Assembly (NCBI RefSeq): GCF_001536065.1
Contig: NZ_CZVW01000006.1
Coordinates: 59,724 to 123,723, forward strand
Length of the DNA stretch: 64,000 bases
Direction: 5' to 3'
Source of the DNA: Candidatus Chryseopegocella kryptomonas
Lineage (GTDB): Bacteria; Bacteroidota; Ignavibacteria; Kryptoniales; Kryptoniaceae
Position 1 is the first letter of the stretch. Each line of letters begins with the position of its first letter. Below the pieces are notes generated by a model. The model saw only the letters and a list, made by a program, of their open reading frames with translations. It was not told the origin of the DNA and did not search any database. The position numbers were made by a program, and so were the translations under genes. Of this stretch, positions 18,378 to 27,569 are shown one piece after another.

Positions 18378-19133
18378 ATGCTTCAAAATCTTTTCAAAAT
18401 TTTTCGCTTTATTTTCATTGCAATTTTGCCACCTTTGATTTTTCTTGTTTTGTTTTTCGCTGTTTCAATGGTCGTATATAAAAATCTTGAAAAAGACATA
18501 TCTTGGGTTGATGCTTTTTTCTGGATAACGCATCCGCACGCAATTTCTGAACATAGAAAGGATTTGACGAAGTTATTTGCTTTTGTCGTTTATGTCGGAA
18601 TCTTCTTTTTTCAAGTCTGGTTCATTGAAAGAATTCTCGTGAATATATTCAGTGGGGAATTAAAAATACTTTGGAGGAAGCGTATGAGTGAAGTGGCAAT
18701 TTCAAAACTTAAAGATCACTATATAATCATTGGCTATGGTCAGGTTGGAAGAACGGTCGTTGATGAACTTGTTAAATTGAAACTTCCATTTGTTCTTGTT
18801 GAGACAAACGAAAGCATTGTTAAAGAACTTTTGAGAGAAGGAATCAACGCAATTCAGGGTGATGCGAGGAGAAGAAGTGTTTTGATAAGTGCTGGAATTG
18901 AAAGGGCAAAGTTTATTTGCACATTGATTGATAACGATGCTGACAATCTTTACATAACTATAACTGCAAAAATGTTGAATCCAAACATAAAAATTATCTC
19001 AAGGGCTGGAAATTTAAGATATGCGGAGGCGATGAGAGGTGCTGGAGCAGATGAAGTGGTTGTGCCAGAATATGAGGGAGGAATGGTTGTCGGAAGGATA
19101 ATTTCAAGATATGAGAAGTTGAAGGAGTTGTAA
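18378..19133 (+). CDS. Two-helix channel-like protein with RCK/TrkA-N domain, lacking a K+ filter
   Basis: 251 residues. Two membrane helices (about 11-33 and 66-85) flank a pore-loop-like stretch (WVDAFFWITHPHAISEHRKD). The C-terminal half is a regulator-of-K+-conductance N domain with the Rossmann motif GYGQVG (119-124) and the NAD/ligand Glu in VLVETNE. The layout is that of a prokaryotic K+ channel, but the selectivity filter TVGYG is absent where expected. It may conduct another ion or be a sensor only. It directly follows the coiled-coil membrane protein and precedes a two-component system. Confidence 0.8.
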   Translation: MLQNLFKIFRFIFIAILPPLIFLVLFFAVSMVVYKNLEKDISWVDAFFWITHPHAISEHRKDLTKLFAFVVYVGIFFFQVWFIERILVNIFSGELKILWRKRMSEVAISKLKDHYIIIGYGQVGRTVVDELVKLKLPFVLVETNESIVKELLREGINAIQGDARRRSVLISAGIERAKFICTLIDNDADNLYITITAKMLNPNIKIISRAGNLRYAEAMRGAGADEVVVPEYEGGMVVGRIISRYEKLKEL

Positions 19134-19152
19134 AATAAAAAATCTTGGGGTT

Positions 19153-19824
19153 ATGAAGATACTTTTAGTTGAAGACGAGAAAAAAGTCGCAAGTTTCATA
19201 AAACGAGGGCTTGAAGAGGAACATTTCACAGTTGATGTCGCTTATGATGGTGAAAGCGGTGAATTTATGGCTTTGACATCGGAATATGATTTGATAATTC
19301 TTGACATACTTCTCCCAAAGAAAAACGGACTTGATGTTTTAAGAAGTATAAGGGCAAATAAAATTAACACTCCTGTTTTAATTTTGACTGCAAGAGGTTC
19401 AATTGATGATAAAGTTGAAGGTTTAAACAGTGGGGCTGACGATTATCTCACAAAACCATTTGCTTTTGCTGAACTTCTTGCGAGGGTAAGGTCTCTTTTG
19501 AGAAGGGCTTCGCCTGAAAAATCAAACATTATAAAAATTGCTGACCTTGAACTTGACACAGTTAAACACATCGCAAAGCGTGGGGATAAGATAATTGAAT
19601 TAACCGCACGAGAATTTGCTTTGCTTGAATATATGATGCGAAACAAAGGCAGAGTTTTAACCAGAACGATGATAGCAGAACACATTTGGGATTATCACTT
19701 TGACACTGGTTCAAATATAATTGATGTTTATGTGAGAAGATTGAGAAAGAAAATTGATGAGGGTTTCCCCAAGAAGTTAATTCGCACAATTCGTGGCGTT
19801 GGTTATGTAATTAAAGAGGATTGA
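19153..19824 (+). CDS. OmpR-family response regulator
   Basis: 223 residues. The receiver domain (1-115) has the acidic pocket VEDEKK, the phosphorylated Asp in LIILDILLP, the Thr in LILTARG and the Lys in LTKPF. The C-terminal winged helix (AREFALLEYMMRNKGRVLTR, then IDVYVRRLRKKID) is of OmpR/PhoB type. Sequence resembles CusR/CopR-like metal-response regulators. It is followed 4 bp later by its sensor kinase. Confidence 0.95.
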   Translation: MKILLVEDEKKVASFIKRGLEEEHFTVDVAYDGESGEFMALTSEYDLIILDILLPKKNGLDVLRSIRANKINTPVLILTARGSIDDKVEGLNSGADDYLTKPFAFAELLARVRSLLRRASPEKSNIIKIADLELDTVKHIAKRGDKIIELTAREFALLEYMMRNKGRVLTRTMIAEHIWDYHFDTGSNIIDVYVRRLRKKIDEGFPKKLIRTIRGVGYVIKED

Positions 19825-19828
19825 GAAT

Positions 19829-21250
19829 ATGTTAAGTTCAATCAAATTAAAACTTTCAATTTTATACTCTCTTGCTTTGCTTTTTTCTCTTGCGATTTAT
19901 GGGGCGCTTGCTTATTTCTATATGAGGAAAAATCTCCTTGATGGGCTTGATAATTCGTTGAAATCGGAGATAAAATGGATAAAAGATGCGGTTGAGCCGA
20001 AGATTTCAAATTTTGAGATTATGGCAAACGAACTTGAAGAAGAACAAGTGGCGGATTCAACGCTTGAAGATGAAATTTGGGATATGATTTATGAGCATTC
20101 GCTTTTGAGCGCAAAGAAACAATTTATTCAAATCAGAGATAAAAATGGCAAAGAAATTTACAGATCGTTAAGTTTGGGGCAACTTGATTTACCGCTTGAT
20201 TCGGTTAAAGAGACGAATCAAATTTTCCTTTTTACTGTTGATAAATTTAATTCGCACAAAATTAGATTGGCTGTTTTAAAGTCCGAATATCTTCAACTTG
20301 GAGTTGCATATCCAATAGATGAAATAGACCACGCATTGGCGAATCTATTTAGAATTCTCGTTTTGTTAATCCCAGTTGCTCTTTTGATCTCAATTGTTGG
20401 TGGAATTTTTCTGGCTGGTCGTTCATTAAAACCAGTTGATGATATTGTTAAAACCGCAAGAGAAATAACCGCTGGAAATTTAAGCAGACGAATTCCAGAA
20501 CCAAGATCAAACGATGAAATCGCACGCTTGATAAAGACATTGAACGATATGATTGATCGGCTTGAAAAATCATTTGAGCGAATGAAACAATTTTCCGCAG
20601 ATGTATCTCACGAATTTAAAACTCCTTTGACGATAATTCGTGGTGAAATTGAACTTGCTCTTTCTGGAAATAAGAGAGCAAACGAGTTGAAGAAGACACT
20701 TGTTAATATACTTGATGAGGTTGTGCGACTTTCAAATATGGTTGATGATTTGTTAACACTTTACAAATCAGATGTCGGGCAGATTAAATTTGACTTCAAA
20801 GAAATTGAACTTGATGTGTTACTTAAAGATTTACTTGATGATGTTGCAGTTCTTGCCGAGGGAAGTGGAGTTAAAATCAAAGTTGGAAAACTTGAAAAAG
20901 CAGTTGTAAGCGGGGATGAGATGAGGTTAAAGCAGTTGTTTTTAAATTTGATTGACAACGCTATAAAGTATAACAAAATCGGTGGTGAAGTTTTAATTTC
21001 AGTTGAAAATAAAAATGGATTTGTTGAGGTATCAATAAGTGATACGGGCATCGGGATTCCAGATGAAGAGATAAATTTGATATTTGAGAGATTTTATCGT
21101 GTTGATAAAGCAAGAAGTAGAGGTGGCGTTGGACTTGGTCTTTCTATAGCAAAATGGATAGTGGAATCGCACAATGGTAAAATAGAAGTTGAAAGTAAAC
21201 TCGGACAGGGGAGTAAGTTTAAAGTTATTTTGCCGAGTGTTGAAAAATAA
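19829..21250 (+). CDS. HAMP-containing sensor histidine kinase
   Basis: 473 residues. Membrane helix at about 10-31, periplasmic sensor region to about 170, second helix about 172-195, HAMP domain, the phospho-acceptor His in DVSHEFKTPLT, then N box LIDNAIKYN, G1 SDTGIGIP, F box and G2 GGVGLGLSI. It phosphorylates the response regulator encoded just upstream. The acidic periplasmic loop (ANELEEEQVADSTLEDE) may bind a cation, but the signal is not known. Confidence 0.93.
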   Translation: MLSSIKLKLSILYSLALLFSLAIYGALAYFYMRKNLLDGLDNSLKSEIKWIKDAVEPKISNFEIMANELEEEQVADSTLEDEIWDMIYEHSLLSAKKQFIQIRDKNGKEIYRSLSLGQLDLPLDSVKETNQIFLFTVDKFNSHKIRLAVLKSEYLQLGVAYPIDEIDHALANLFRILVLLIPVALLISIVGGIFLAGRSLKPVDDIVKTAREITAGNLSRRIPEPRSNDEIARLIKTLNDMIDRLEKSFERMKQFSADVSHEFKTPLTIIRGEIELALSGNKRANELKKTLVNILDEVVRLSNMVDDLLTLYKSDVGQIKFDFKEIELDVLLKDLLDDVAVLAEGSGVKIKVGKLEKAVVSGDEMRLKQLFLNLIDNAIKYNKIGGEVLISVENKNGFVEVSISDTGIGIPDEEINLIFERFYRVDKARSRGGVGLGLSIAKWIVESHNGKIEVESKLGQGSKFKVILPSVEK

Positions 21251-21307
21251 AACCTCAAGATGCGATTTAATGCAATAGGGCGTAAAGAGATGAAAAAAAA
21301 GTTTGAT

Positions 21308-21389
21308 TTTGTATATTAAAGTGCAAAAATAAATTTCAAAAACAAAATTTGGGTTTAAAAATGAAGCGTTTAATTCTCATCGCAGTTGC
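21308..21389 (+). repeat. Duplicated promoter/leader/signal-peptide module, copy 1
   Basis: An 82-bp segment that recurs at 21905-21986 with only two mismatches. It includes an upstream region with TTTG and TAAATTTC separated by 18 bp, reminiscent of the Bacteroidetes -33/-7 promoter, an A-rich untranslated leader, and the first ten codons (MKRLILIAVA) of the downstream gene. See the paired copy. Confidence 0.85.
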
Positions 21390-21858
21390 TTTTATTACCA
21401 TTTTTAATTTTCTCGCATTTTGTCAGGGGGAGAGCACAAAATCTAAACAGTCAAAACCTGAGATTATCGTTTTGCCTGAACATGAGAGAAATTTTGAAAG
21501 GTTGATAAACTGGCTCCAAACAAACGCTTTGTTTAAAGATAAAACGAGTTTTATCCAATCAATTCGTGAAACTTTTAATTTTGCTAAAACAGGAAACTTG
21601 GAAAAATATGCTTATTGGTTGAAGATTTTTAATTCCGAACTTTCAAAGTTAGATACGCTTGAGATGAAGGAGTTATTAAATTTTGCTTTATCATCTTTAA
21701 CTCCGGTTAAAAGCAAGGAAGTATTGCCTGCAGAAGTTCCAGGTTGTGGGGCTGATTGTTTGTTAACTTCTTGCAGAATCACCTGTCCTTCTGGAACAAA
21801 GCCGAAATGTCAATGTCATTTCTTTTTCGCAGATTGTGGATGTGAGCCGTATCAATAA
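21361..21858 (+). CDS. Small exported protein with Cys-rich C-terminus
   Basis: About 165 residues, starting at ATG 21361. Signal peptide MKRLILIAVAFITIFNFLAF is followed by a helical middle region (about 45-125). The last 40 residues hold eight Cys in the spacing C-x3-C-x4-C-x3-C-x7-C-x-C-x6-C-x-C, likely forming disulfides or binding metal. I do not recognise the family. Upstream DNA and signal peptide are near-identical to those of the next gene. Confidence 0.7.
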   Translation: MKRLILIAVAFITIFNFLAFCQGESTKSKQSKPEIIVLPEHERNFERLINWLQTNALFKDKTSFIQSIRETFNFAKTGNLEKYAYWLKIFNSELSKLDTLEMKELLNFALSSLTPVKSKEVLPAEVPGCGADCLLTSCRITCPSGTKPKCQCHFFFADCGCEPYQ

Positions 21859-21890
21859 AGATGAAAAAAGTTTAATTTTATTTTCATCTT
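21858..21890 (+). terminator. Weak hairpin after Cys-rich protein gene
   Basis: A 10-bp AT-rich inverted repeat (AAGATGAAAA / TTTTCATCTT) starts at the stop codon. It could end transcription, but the stem is weak and the following T tract is poor. Confidence 0.4.
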
Positions 21891-21904
21891 GTGTTAATGT
21901 TGGG

Positions 21905-21986
21905 TTTGTATATTAAAGTGCAAAAATAAATTTCAAAAACAAAATTTGGATTTAAAAATGAAGCGTTTAATTCTCATCGCGGTTGC
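21905..21986 (+). repeat. Duplicated promoter/leader/signal-peptide module, copy 2
   Basis: Second copy of the 82-bp module (see 21308-21389). Differences are one base in the leader (GGG to GGA) and one synonymous-type change in the Ala/Val signal-peptide codons. Directly after the module the two genes become unrelated in sequence. Confidence 0.85.
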
Positions 21987-22179
21987 GTTAATTTTGGGGT
22001 TAAATGTTGCTGTATTCTCACAGCAGACGCAACAGCAGGCGCAACCCCAGAAGCCGGCAGTAACTCAGGAAAAGAAAGCCGAGGCGGATACGGCTAAGAA
22101 GGCGGTGAAGAAAGAAGCAAAGAAGGCGAAAAAGGTGAAGAAGGAAAAGAAAGAAAAAGAGCCGAAGCCCGGCAATTAA
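21958..22179 (+). CDS. Small exported Lys/Gln-rich protein
   Basis: About 73 residues from ATG 21958. Signal peptide ending VFSQQ is followed by a short Gln-rich segment and a strongly basic, low-complexity tail of Lys, Glu and Ala (KKAVKKEAKKAKKVKKEKK). No domain is recognisable; the composition suggests binding to a polyanion or intrinsic disorder. It shares its promoter and signal peptide with the Cys-rich gene upstream and is closed by a strong terminator. Confidence 0.65.
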   Translation: MKRLILIAVALILGLNVAVFSQQTQQQAQPQKPAVTQEKKAEADTAKKAVKKEAKKAKKVKKEKKEKEPKPGN

Positions 22180-22190
22180 TCTGATGTAAG

Positions 22191-22219
22191 CCCCGACCCA
22201 ATGGCGGTCGGGGTTTTTT
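22191..22219 (+). terminator. Intrinsic terminator
   Basis: Perfect 8-bp stem CCCCGACC / GGTCGGGG with a 7-nt loop and six T residues, 11 bp after the stop of the Lys-rich protein gene. Confidence 0.9.
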
Positions 22220-22376
22220 GTAAAAAACGGAGGTGCTACATTTGTATGGTTATACTTTTCACGCTTTCACAACTTGAACTCACCGGCGCTGAGGGGCATA
22301 CCTGTTAAAAGGGCAGGGTGAAATTTGGAATTTCAAATGGCTTTTTTTATATTTTTAAAAAACTAAATCCTCAATG

Positions 22377-22427
22377 GTGGGTTTTCCCCAAAAGGGACCC
22401 AGCTTCGGGAAACCCACTATTTTTTTT
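22377..22427 (+). terminator. Terminator-like hairpin in the rimP leader (possible attenuator)
   Basis: GTGGGTTTTCCC pairs with GGGAAACCCAC (one bulge) and is followed by a run of eight T, ending just before the rimP start at 22433. Upstream (22220-22376) lies a stretch with a ribosome-site-like GGAGGTG and a possible 20-codon ORF at 22245-22307. The hairpin could terminate a short RNA or act as an attenuator for the rimP-nusA-infB operon. Confidence 0.6.
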
Positions 22428-22432
22428 GAGTT

Positions 22433-22906
22433 ATGATAAATTTTGATGAGTTAAAGTCAAAAATCAGAGAAATAGTTGTGCCGATAATTGAAGGCGCTGG
22501 AGCTTACCTGGTTGATATCAATTTCAAAGGTATAGGGCGAAATCTTACGCTTGAAATTTTTGTTGATACAGATGACGGGATAACTGTGAAAAAATGTGAG
22601 GAGATAAGCAGGCAAATTTCAGATGCACTTGACTTTTATGACCCGATACCTGGAAGATACCGGCTTGAGGTTTCTTCCCCGGGTGTTGGTGTGCCTTTTA
22701 AAGTTAAAAGACAATACTTAACAAACACAGGAAGATTTCTGCGTGTAAAATATATTGACCAAAGTTCGGGTCAAGTGATTGAAATTATGGGAAAACTTGT
22801 TTATGCTGATGACGAAAAAGTTAAAATTGAGATTAAAAGCGAAAAAGATCCGATTGTTTTGACCTACGAGCAAATAATTGAAGCAAAAACTGAAATTGTG
22901 TGGTAA
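22433..22906 (+). CDS. rimP: Ribosome maturation factor RimP
   Basis: 157 residues. N-terminal domain with LTLEIFVDTDDGITVKKCEE and SRQISDALD, then the diagnostic RLEVSSPGVGVPFK, and an SH3-like C-terminal domain. RimP assists 30S subunit assembly. It is first in the standard rimP-nusA-infB order. Only a weak ribosome site (TTGAG) fits between the upstream T tract and the ATG. Confidence 0.95.
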   Translation: MINFDELKSKIREIVVPIIEGAGAYLVDINFKGIGRNLTLEIFVDTDDGITVKKCEEISRQISDALDFYDPIPGRYRLEVSSPGVGVPFKVKRQYLTNTGRFLRVKYIDQSSGQVIEIMGKLVYADDEKVKIEIKSEKDPIVLTYEQIIEAKTEIVW

Positions 22907-22933
22907 TAAAATCAAAATTAAAAAACCCGGAGT

Positions 22934-24220
22934 ATGAATCGCGAAATAGTTGAAGCATTCACGCAACTTGCAAAGGAGAAAAAAATTGAAAAAGATAAAA
23001 TTGCTTTTATCCTTGAAGATGTCTTTAGAACGCTCGTTAAGAAAAAATATGGAGATGATGCTGAATTTGATATAATCGTCAATATGGAAAGAGGAGACAT
23101 TGAAATTTACCTTATGAAAGATATAGTTGATGTTGTTAAAGATCCTTTGAGACAAGTTTCGCTTGAGAAGGCTAAGGAAGTAGACCCAACGCTTGAACTT
23201 GGCGAAAAATTTGTTGAAAAAATTGAATTGAAAGATTTTGGTTTAAGATTGATTTCGCAGGCGAAGCAGCTTTTTATTCAGAGATTGAGCGAGTTTGAAC
23301 GTGATTCAATTATGAGGGAATATGAACAGCATAAGGGTGAAATTTTAATTGGTGAAGTTTATCAAATTTACACTGGCAAAGATGGTAAACCTGAGGTAGT
23401 TTTTTTGATGCACAATAAAAATGAGCTTATTTTGCCAAGAAGCGAGATGATACCCGACGAGAAATACAGGAAGAATGAAAGTTTGAGAGTTCTTGTAAAA
23501 GATGTTAAACCACCAAATCCAAGGGACGAACGCAGAGGCGGTGGAAATCCTCAAATAATTGTTTCAAGAGCTGATCCACAATTTCTTGTTAAACTTTTTG
23601 AGCTTGAGATTCCGGAGGTTTATGATGGTGTTGTGGTCATAAAGAATGTTGCTCGGATTCCGGGCAAAAAATCAAAGGTTGCGGTTGCTTCAACTGATGA
23701 AAGAGTTGATCCTGTTGGAGCGTGCGTCGGAATGAAAGGCGTAAGAATTCATTCAATTGTTAAAGAACTTAACAACGAAAACATAGATGTCATAGCATAC
23801 AGCGATGACCCGGCTATATTCGTCGCAAGAGCATTGCAACCGGCGAAACCGAAAGGAGTTGAGATAGATAGAGAGAAGAGAAGAGCAATAGTTTATGTCC
23901 CGCCTGAGGAAGTTTCAGCAGCTGTTGGGACTGATGGAATAAATGTAAAACTTGCATCTGAGCTGACGGAGTATGATATTGAAATAGTTTCAACCGAAGG
24001 AGAGAAAAAAGATGTTCAGCGAATTGTTCGCTTGTCGGATTTGAAAGATCAAATTGGTGAGGAAATTTATCAACGTTTGAAAGATGCAGGAATTGAGACG
24101 AACAGAGATTATCTTGCTCTTTCAGATGAAAATATAAAGTCAATTCTTTCTGGATTGCAAGGGGTTGACGATAAAAAAATAAAACGTTTGAGAAACATAA
24201 TAAGAAAAGCTTCAAGGTAA
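22934..24220 (+). CDS. nusA: Transcription elongation/termination factor NusA
   Basis: 428 residues. N-terminal RNA-polymerase-binding domain, S1 domain (about 135-200), then KH1 and KH2 with GACVGMKGVRIHSIVKELN and AVGTDGINVKLASELT. The C-terminal part (about 355-428) is a short helix-hairpin-helix region instead of two full acidic repeats. NusA controls pausing, termination and antitermination. It is second in the translation operon. Confidence 0.97.
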   Translation: MNREIVEAFTQLAKEKKIEKDKIAFILEDVFRTLVKKKYGDDAEFDIIVNMERGDIEIYLMKDIVDVVKDPLRQVSLEKAKEVDPTLELGEKFVEKIELKDFGLRLISQAKQLFIQRLSEFERDSIMREYEQHKGEILIGEVYQIYTGKDGKPEVVFLMHNKNELILPRSEMIPDEKYRKNESLRVLVKDVKPPNPRDERRGGGNPQIIVSRADPQFLVKLFELEIPEVYDGVVVIKNVARIPGKKSKVAVASTDERVDPVGACVGMKGVRIHSIVKELNNENIDVIAYSDDPAIFVARALQPAKPKGVEIDREKRRAIVYVPPEEVSAAVGTDGINVKLASELTEYDIEIVSTEGEKKDVQRIVRLSDLKDQIGEEIYQRLKDAGIETNRDYLALSDENIKSILSGLQGVDDKKIKRLRNIIRKASR

Positions 24221-24226
24221 AAGATC

Positions 24227-27142
24227 ATGGCAAAAAGAGTTTATAACATAGCGAAGGAATTAAATATATCGTCGGATGAGCTTGTGAGCTTTTTGCAAAA
24301 GCAGGGATTTGATGTGAAAAGCCATATGTCGCCAGTTGATGATAAAATGCTTGAAGTCATAAACAGGCATTATAAACACGAACGTGAATTAGCCGAGCGA
24401 CAAAGGAAGAAAAAAGAACTTGTAATGAAGGAGGTTGAACAAATACCGAGCGAGACACCACAACAAGTTGCAGAACCAGAAGTTAGCACTGAAATTGTTG
24501 AACAGAAACAGGAGGAAATTACACAAGAAGTCACAGTTGAGGAAACTAATTTGACAGAGGAAATAAAACAAGAAGTTGAAACCGTCATCAAAGAGTTTGA
24601 AGAAAAAGTTGAACAACCTGTTGATGTTGCAATAGAAAAACCCGTTAAAGAAACACCCATTGAGACAGAGTCATCTGTAATTGAAGAAAAAATTGAAACG
24701 CCAGCGCCTGCAGTTGAGAAAGTTCCTGAAGTAAGCCAAGCTGAGGAAAAAGTTGAAAGTGTAACTGAACCTATCTCACAGGCAACAGAAAAAATAGAGG
24801 AGCCGATCGTTCAGGTAGAGGGACAAAAAGTTGAGCCCGTTGAAGGTGTAGTTGATACAGGCAGACCTGGCAAACCGGAGGGGATGGTTTATGTTGATTT
24901 TAAGGATAAGCATTTCAAAAAAGATAGAGATGAGAAGAGAAAAAGGTTTGAACGGGAGGAGGAACGAAGGAGGGAAAGAGATAGGAGAAAAGATAAATTT
25001 AGAAGGAGAAAAGGAGAGGGAAGATTTGAAAAGGAGAAACCCAGAAAGAAAGAAGAGCCAGTCGTTGAAGGCGTTGTTCATTCACCTGATGTAGAAGCCC
25101 TGAAAGAAGAGACGAGAAAGAAGAAACAGGCGAAAGAAAAAGAAGAAAAGAAGCGCAAGGTTGTTGAAATTGAAGATATTGAAATAAAGAAACCTTTGAA
25201 AAAGAGCAAACGCAGAATTGAAATTGACGAAGAAGAAATACGCAGGCGAATTGATCAAACGCTTGCTGAAATGGAAGATGCAGGACCTGATTTCAGGGAG
25301 ATAATCAAAAAACGAAAGAAGAAAGAAAGACAGGAAAAAGAAGAAAGGAAAATAGAGCAACTTGAACGAGAGAAAAGAAAGATAAAAGTTGCGGAGTTTA
25401 TCACTGTTAATGAACTTGCAAATTTACTTGGTGTTCCAGCAAGTGAGATAATCAAAAAATGTCTCGGTCTTGGGCTTGTTGTCTCAATAAATCAACGCCT
25501 TGATTTTGACACGATAACTTTAATTGCAAGTGATTATGGATTTGAAGTTGAGAGAGCAGAAGAATATCTTGAGGATTTAATTGAAGAAGAGCCTGATCGT
25601 CCTGAGGACCTTGAGCCAAGACCACCGGTTGTCACGATTATGGGGCATGTTGATCACGGTAAAACGACGCTTCTTGATTACATAAGACAGAGTAACATCG
25701 TCGCTGGTGAAGCTGGTGGGATAACTCAGCACATAGGTGCTTATCAAGTTACACTTCCGAATGGGAAGCAAATTACATTTATTGACACGCCCGGGCACGA
25801 AGCATTCACCGCAATGAGAGCTCGCGGTGCGCAAGTGACGGATATAGTTGTCCTTGTTGTTGCTGCTGACGATGCGGTTATGCCACAAACAGTTGAAGCG
25901 ATAAACCACGCCCTTGCAGCTAATGTCCCGATTATCGTCGCGATAAATAAAATAGACAAACCAGAAGCAAATCCGGACAAAATTAAACAGCAACTTGCAG
26001 AGCGTGGAATTTTGGTTGAAGATTGGGGTGGAAAATATCAATGCGTTGAAATTTCTGCAAAATACGGAAAAAATGTTGATCTGTTGCTTGAAAAAATTCT
26101 CCTTGAAGCTGAACTTATGGACCTTAAAGCAAATCCAAAGAAGAGAGCTCGCGGTGTTGTAATTGAATCAAAACTTGACAAAGGACGTGGTCCGGTTGGA
26201 ACGGTTCTCGTTCAAAATGGAACATTGAAAATTGGCGATCCATTCGTTGCTGGAACGACATTCGGGAGGGTAAGAGGTATGTTTGATGAAAGAGGAAATA
26301 GAGTTGAAATTGCAAAACCATCAACCCCGGTGCAGGTTATAGGATTTGATGAACTTCCGGAGGCAGGTGATTCATTTGTCGTCGTTGAAGATGAAAAGAA
26401 GGCAAGAGAAATCGCAAACAAAAGAGCACAACTAAAAAGAGAACAGACATTCAGACAATTAAGAGCTATTTCACTTAGCAAACTATCTGAACAAATTAAA
26501 GAAGGCAAGGTTAAAGAGTTACCCGTTATCATCAAAGCGGATGTCAATGGCTCGGTTGAAGCTTTGAGCGATTCTTTGATGAAACTTTCAACTGATGAAG
26601 TTAAAGTGAGAATAATACATAAAGCAGTTGGTGCAATAAGTGAATCTGATGTTTTGCTTGCTCAAGCTTCTGGAGCAATAATCATTGGCTTTAATGTCAG
26701 ACCAACTTCAAGTGCGAAGAAACTTGCAGAAAGCGAAAATGTTGAAATACGACTTTACAACATAATTTACAATGTGATTGAAGATGTCAAGAAGGCGCTT
26801 GAAGGTATGCTTGAGCCAGAAAAAAGAGAAGAATTTCTCGGGACGGCTGAAGTCAGAGAAACATTCAAAATTTCAAAAGTTGGAACTGTTGCGGGTTGCT
26901 TTGTAACCGAAGGTAAAATTCCAAGAAATGCTTATGTAAGATTGATCAGAAATGGAATTGTGATTTATGAAGGTAAAATTGCATCGCTTAAAAGATTTAA
27001 AGATGATGTCAAAGAAGTTGAAGCAGGACTTGAATGTGGAATTGCACTTGAAAATTATAACGATATAAAAGTTGGCGATATAATTGAAGCGTTTAACATC
27101 CTTGAAGTGAAAAGAAAACTTGAAGAGGTGAAAAAGCAGTAA
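24227..27142 (+). CDS. infB: Translation initiation factor IF-2
   Basis: 971 residues. A small N-terminal domain ([20 protein letters not shown]) is followed by a long, highly charged linker (about 60-380) rich in Glu, Lys, Arg. The GTPase core starts near residue 465 with G1 GHVDHGKT, G3 DTPGHEA and G4 NKID, then domains II-IV. IF-2 places initiator tRNA on the ribosome. Start ATG is 6 bp after nusA. The length is normal for IF-2 with an extended linker. Confidence 0.98.
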   Translation: MAKRVYNIAKELNISSDELVSFLQKQGFDVKSHMSPVDDKMLEVINRHYKHERELAERQRKKKELVMKEVEQIPSETPQQVAEPEVSTEIVEQKQEEITQEVTVEETNLTEEIKQEVETVIKEFEEKVEQPVDVAIEKPVKETPIETESSVIEEKIETPAPAVEKVPEVSQAEEKVESVTEPISQATEKIEEPIVQVEGQKVEPVEGVVDTGRPGKPEGMVYVDFKDKHFKKDRDEKRKRFEREEERRRERDRRKDKFRRRKGEGRFEKEKPRKKEEPVVEGVVHSPDVEALKEETRKKKQAKEKEEKKRKVVEIEDIEIKKPLKKSKRRIEIDEEEIRRRIDQTLAEMEDAGPDFREIIKKRKKKERQEKEERKIEQLEREKRKIKVAEFITVNELANLLGVPASEIIKKCLGLGLVVSINQRLDFDTITLIASDYGFEVERAEEYLEDLIEEEPDRPEDLEPRPPVVTIMGHVDHGKTTLLDYIRQSNIVAGEAGGITQHIGAYQVTLPNGKQITFIDTPGHEAFTAMRARGAQVTDIVVLVVAADDAVMPQTVEAINHALAANVPIIVAINKIDKPEANPDKIKQQLAERGILVEDWGGKYQCVEISAKYGKNVDLLLEKILLEAELMDLKANPKKRARGVVIESKLDKGRGPVGTVLVQNGTLKIGDPFVAGTTFGRVRGMFDERGNRVEIAKPSTPVQVIGFDELPEAGDSFVVVEDEKKAREIANKRAQLKREQTFRQLRAISLSKLSEQIKEGKVKELPVIIKADVNGSVEALSDSLMKLSTDEVKVRIIHKAVGAISESDVLLAQASGAIIIGFNVRPTSSAKKLAESENVEIRLYNIIYNVIEDVKKALEGMLEPEKREEFLGTAEVRETFKISKVGTVAGCFVTEGKIPRNAYVRLIRNGIVIYEGKIASLKRFKDDVKEVEAGLECGIALENYNDIKVGDIIEAFNILEVKRKLEEVKKQ

Positions 27143-27173
27143 ATTTCTTTGAACTTAAAGCGAGGGTTAAAAA

Positions 27174-27569
27174 ATGAGCACGATAAGAGCGGAGCGAGTC
27201 GCTTCTTTGATCAAAGAGGAAGTTTCAGATATAATTTCAAAAGTTCTTGAACACGAAAGCGTTGGGTTCTGGACTGTTACAAATGTGAGGGTAAGCCCAG
27301 ATTTAAGGTATGCCAAAATTTACATCAGCATTTACGGAGATAAAGTCACACAACAAAACACAATGAGAAAAATTGAATCGCTGAAAAAAACAATTAGACA
27401 ACGGCTTGGTTCAAGATTGAGTTTGAGATTTGTTCCTGAAATTGAATTCTATCTTGATGATACGCTTGAACATGTTGACAGGATAAATGCTCTTTTAAAG
27501 CAAATTGAAGATAGGGAAAAGAACAACAGAAAAGGTGATGACACTGGCTCAGAGGATAAGGCAGGGTGA
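27174..27569 (+). CDS. rbfA: 30S ribosome-binding factor RbfA
   Basis: 131 residues with the RbfA KH-like fold: RAERVASLIKEEVSDIISK, VTNVRVSPDLRYAKIYIS and LRFVPEIEFYLDDTLEHVDR. RbfA helps mature the 5' end of 16S rRNA and was first known as a cold-shock ribosome factor. Its last 32 bp overlap truB. Confidence 0.96.
   Translation: MSTIRAERVASLIKEEVSDIISKVLEHESVGFWTVTNVRVSPDLRYAKIYISIYGDKVTQQNTMRKIESLKKTIRQRLGSRLSLRFVPEIEFYLDDTLEHVDRINALLKQIEDREKNNRKGDDTGSEDKAG

Noticed and set aside
22245..22307. Leader peptide of 20 codons before rimP
   Set aside because: The ATG is too far from the GGAGGTG for a clear start and the peptide has no run of a regulatory amino acid; kept only as part of the leader finding.
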